This document shows positions 62,948 to 64,000 of a stretch of DNA of 64,000 nt, piece after piece. The notes below the pieces were generated by a model, which was not told the origin of the DNA, made no database searches, and saw only the letters and a program-made list of their open reading frames with translations. Origin of the DNA: Phenylobacterium hankyongense (GTDB lineage Bacteria > Pseudomonadota > Alphaproteobacteria > Caulobacterales > Caulobacteraceae); the NCBI RefSeq assembly GCF_003254505.1, contig NZ_QFYP01000001.1, positions 542,001 through 606,000 of the forward strand, written 5' to 3'. The first letter of the stretch is position 1; every line of letters starts with the position of its first letter. The position numbers were made by a program, and so were the translations under genes.

Positions 62948-63066
62948 GCCATCAGCCTTCACCATGGCGAAGGCCCGCTAAGCTCAAGCTTGCTGATGAC
63001 TGACGGAAATATCGGCCCCCGGTTCGCCCGAACGACTGCAGATCGTCAGCCGAGGGCTTTTTTGGG
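62948..63066 (+). ncRNA. Structured upstream region with a plus-strand terminator
   Basis: This gap of 206 bp has no gene but many pairing segments: GCCTTC/GAAGGC (62955-62974), AAGCT/AGCTT (62980-62991), CTGACG/CGTCAG (63000-63049), and AGCC-GAG-GGCT followed by six T (about 63048-63063), a plus-strand terminator. No plus-strand gene precedes it, so it may end a small RNA. On the minus strand the same segment is the leader of the RTX gene. Confidence 0.35.
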
Positions 63067-63112
63067 GCGGTCTAATCTGCCCGCCGGTCAGGTGGGCGAT
63101 AAAGGTCGCCGG

Positions 63113-64000
63113 TCAGTGCGGAGCCTTCGTCCGGCTCCAGGCCGCGGCGGAGTCCTCGACGGGGCCGGTGGCGTCGATGACCGCCCAGTCGACCCGGCTG
63201 GTGTGGCGGGCGATCTGGTCGTGCAGGGTTTCAAGGGTGGCGTCCGAGGCGTCGCCGGTGCGCGCAGCGACGCGGGCCTCGAGCACCGGCACGGGCGCGT
63301 CCAGCCAGACGCCGTGGAACGGGACGCCGCACGCGCGGGCCAGTTGCTCAACCCGCGCCCGCAGCTCGGGATCGATAAAGGTGGCGTCCAGCACCACCGC
63401 CCGGCCGGCCTTCAGCAGCGCGCCGGCGTTGGCGAGCAGGGTGTCGTAGGAGCGGCGGTAGAACTGCGGCGCATAGGCGCTGTCCGGCAGGCGCTCGCCG
63501 GGCGGGACGTTCAGCAGCCGCTTGCGGATCTCGTCGGTGCGCAGGACCACCGCGCCGGGCGACGCGCCGAGCCCCGGCGCGACGGCCCGCGCGAAGCTGG
63601 ACTTGCCGGTCCCGGACAACCCGCCGACTGCCACCAGCACCGGCGGCGGCGGACTGAGGTGGGCGATCCCCGCCTCCACATAGGCCCGCGCCAGGACCGG
63701 ATCGCCGCTGTGGGCGGACACGTGGGCGCGCACCCCGGCCCGCACGGAGAGCATCAGCGGCAGCGCCGCGAGCCCCTCCCACAGCGCCGCGGGGAAGCTG
63801 CGCCCCGCCTCGTCCAGATAGGCCGACAGCACCCGCACCGCGGCGTCGCGGCGGCCCCGGAAGTCGAGGTCCATCAGCAGGAAGGCGAGGTCGTACTGGA
63901 CGTCGAGGTCGGAGAGCAGGTCGTTGAATTCGATGCAGTCGAAGAGCACCGGCCGGCCGGCCTCCACCAGGATGTTCCCCAGGTGCAGGTCGCCATGGCA
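63113..64000 (-). CDS. Aminoglycoside-phosphotransferase-like/AAA kinase fusion, 5' end cut by the window edge
   Basis: The visible 295 residues begin with CHGDLHLGNILVEAGRP, the catalytic loop of an aminoglycoside-phosphotransferase-like kinase, and FDCIEFND (metal-binding Asp). A C-terminal P-loop kinase domain follows with VAVGGLSGTGKSSFARAVA, the Walker B-like RAVVLDATFIDPELR, and a DWAVIDATG end. This two-domain protein is a known bacterial fusion of unknown substrate. The N-terminal part lies beyond the right edge. Confidence 0.85.
   Translation of the reverse strand, partial: CHGDLHLGNILVEAGRPVLFDCIEFNDLLSDLDVQYDLAFLLMDLDFRGRRDAAVRVLSAYLDEAGRSFPAALWEGLAALPLMLSVRAGVRAHVSAHSGDPVLARAYVEAGIAHLSPPPPVLVAVGGLSGTGKSSFARAVAPGLGASPGAVVLRTDEIRKRLLNVPPGERLPDSAYAPQFYRRSYDTLLANAGALLKAGRAVVLDATFIDPELRARVEQLARACGVPFHGVWLDAPVPVLEARVAARTGDASDATLETLHDQIARHTSRVDWAVIDATGPVEDSAAAWSRTKAPH

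Noticed and set aside
62948-63066. Cyclic-di-GMP riboswitch upstream of the RTX gene
   Set aside because: The conserved GEMM core bases are absent on either strand.

Overview
The window is about 70% GC and densely coded. It looks like a chromosome segment from Caulobacterales, most like Phenylobacterium or Caulobacter. The reasons are a DivJ-like membrane histidine kinase, a MucR/Ros regulator, CtrA-type TTAA-N7-TTAA sites, two large TonB-dependent receptors with accessory enzymes, and the gene order ccmI-ccmE-ccmF-ccmH-degP-response regulator, also known from other alphaproteobacteria. The genus is inferred; no rRNA gene is present.

Layout, left to right. Positions 1-6414 (minus) hold cytochrome c maturation genes ccmIEFH, a DegP/HtrA periplasmic protease and an OmpR-type response regulator cut by the left edge. 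Positions 6458-13286 (minus) hold an unrecognised helical protein, a PepSY/response-regulator/sensor-kinase operon, a CbpA-type DnaJ protein, an alpha/beta hydrolase and a YcgN-type Cys-cluster protein. At 13384-18453 (plus) come an Uup-type ABC-F ATPase, a candidate structured RNA at about 15300-15595, and an NMT1/SsuA-type ABC importer interrupted by a palindromic repeat carrying a DUF559 relic. Positions 18450-24424 (minus) encode a protein with three TonB-C-like repeats, a TPR-like protein with a perfect CtrA site upstream, release factor 3, an ATP-dependent DNA ligase and a DUF1491 protein. Positions 24554-29651 hold a secreted hypothetical protein, the DivJ-like kinase head-to-head with a soluble kinase, SufE, a PAS protein and MucR. 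Positions 29908-38385 hold lipid enzymes (crotonase, acyl-CoA ligase, MaoC), a trypsin-like protease, oligopeptidase B, a GNAT and a TPR/2OG-oxygenase.

After tRNA-Gln(UUG) and tRNA-Pro(CGG) lies a two-gene unit (38887-41222) resembling a polymorphic toxin with its immunity gene, with a perfect alphaproteobacterial LexA-type site upstream. SppA follows. Positions 43327-56209 form an envelope island: two TonB-dependent receptors, two bilobal Tat-type retropepsin-like proteases, a prolyl-hydroxylase-like enzyme, a TPR-sulfotransferase and three small secreted proteins, two of them paralogs. The right end holds an orphan OppBC permease pair, small metabolic enzymes, a second acyl-CoA ligase, an RTX protein and a partial phosphotransferase/AAA kinase.

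Signals beyond ordinary genes: (1) a GNRA-rich RNA with its own terminator and a CtrA/DnaA/GANTC-bearing upstream region; (2) a direct-repeat box, NGTRAC-N5-NGTRAC, at matching distances upstream of both TonB receptors and of degP; (3) the toxin/immunity pair with a LexA-type site; (4) a GC-rich palindromic repeat family, one copy enclosing a DUF559 relic; (5) five convergent gene pairs whose two amber stop codons interlock in one CTAG.
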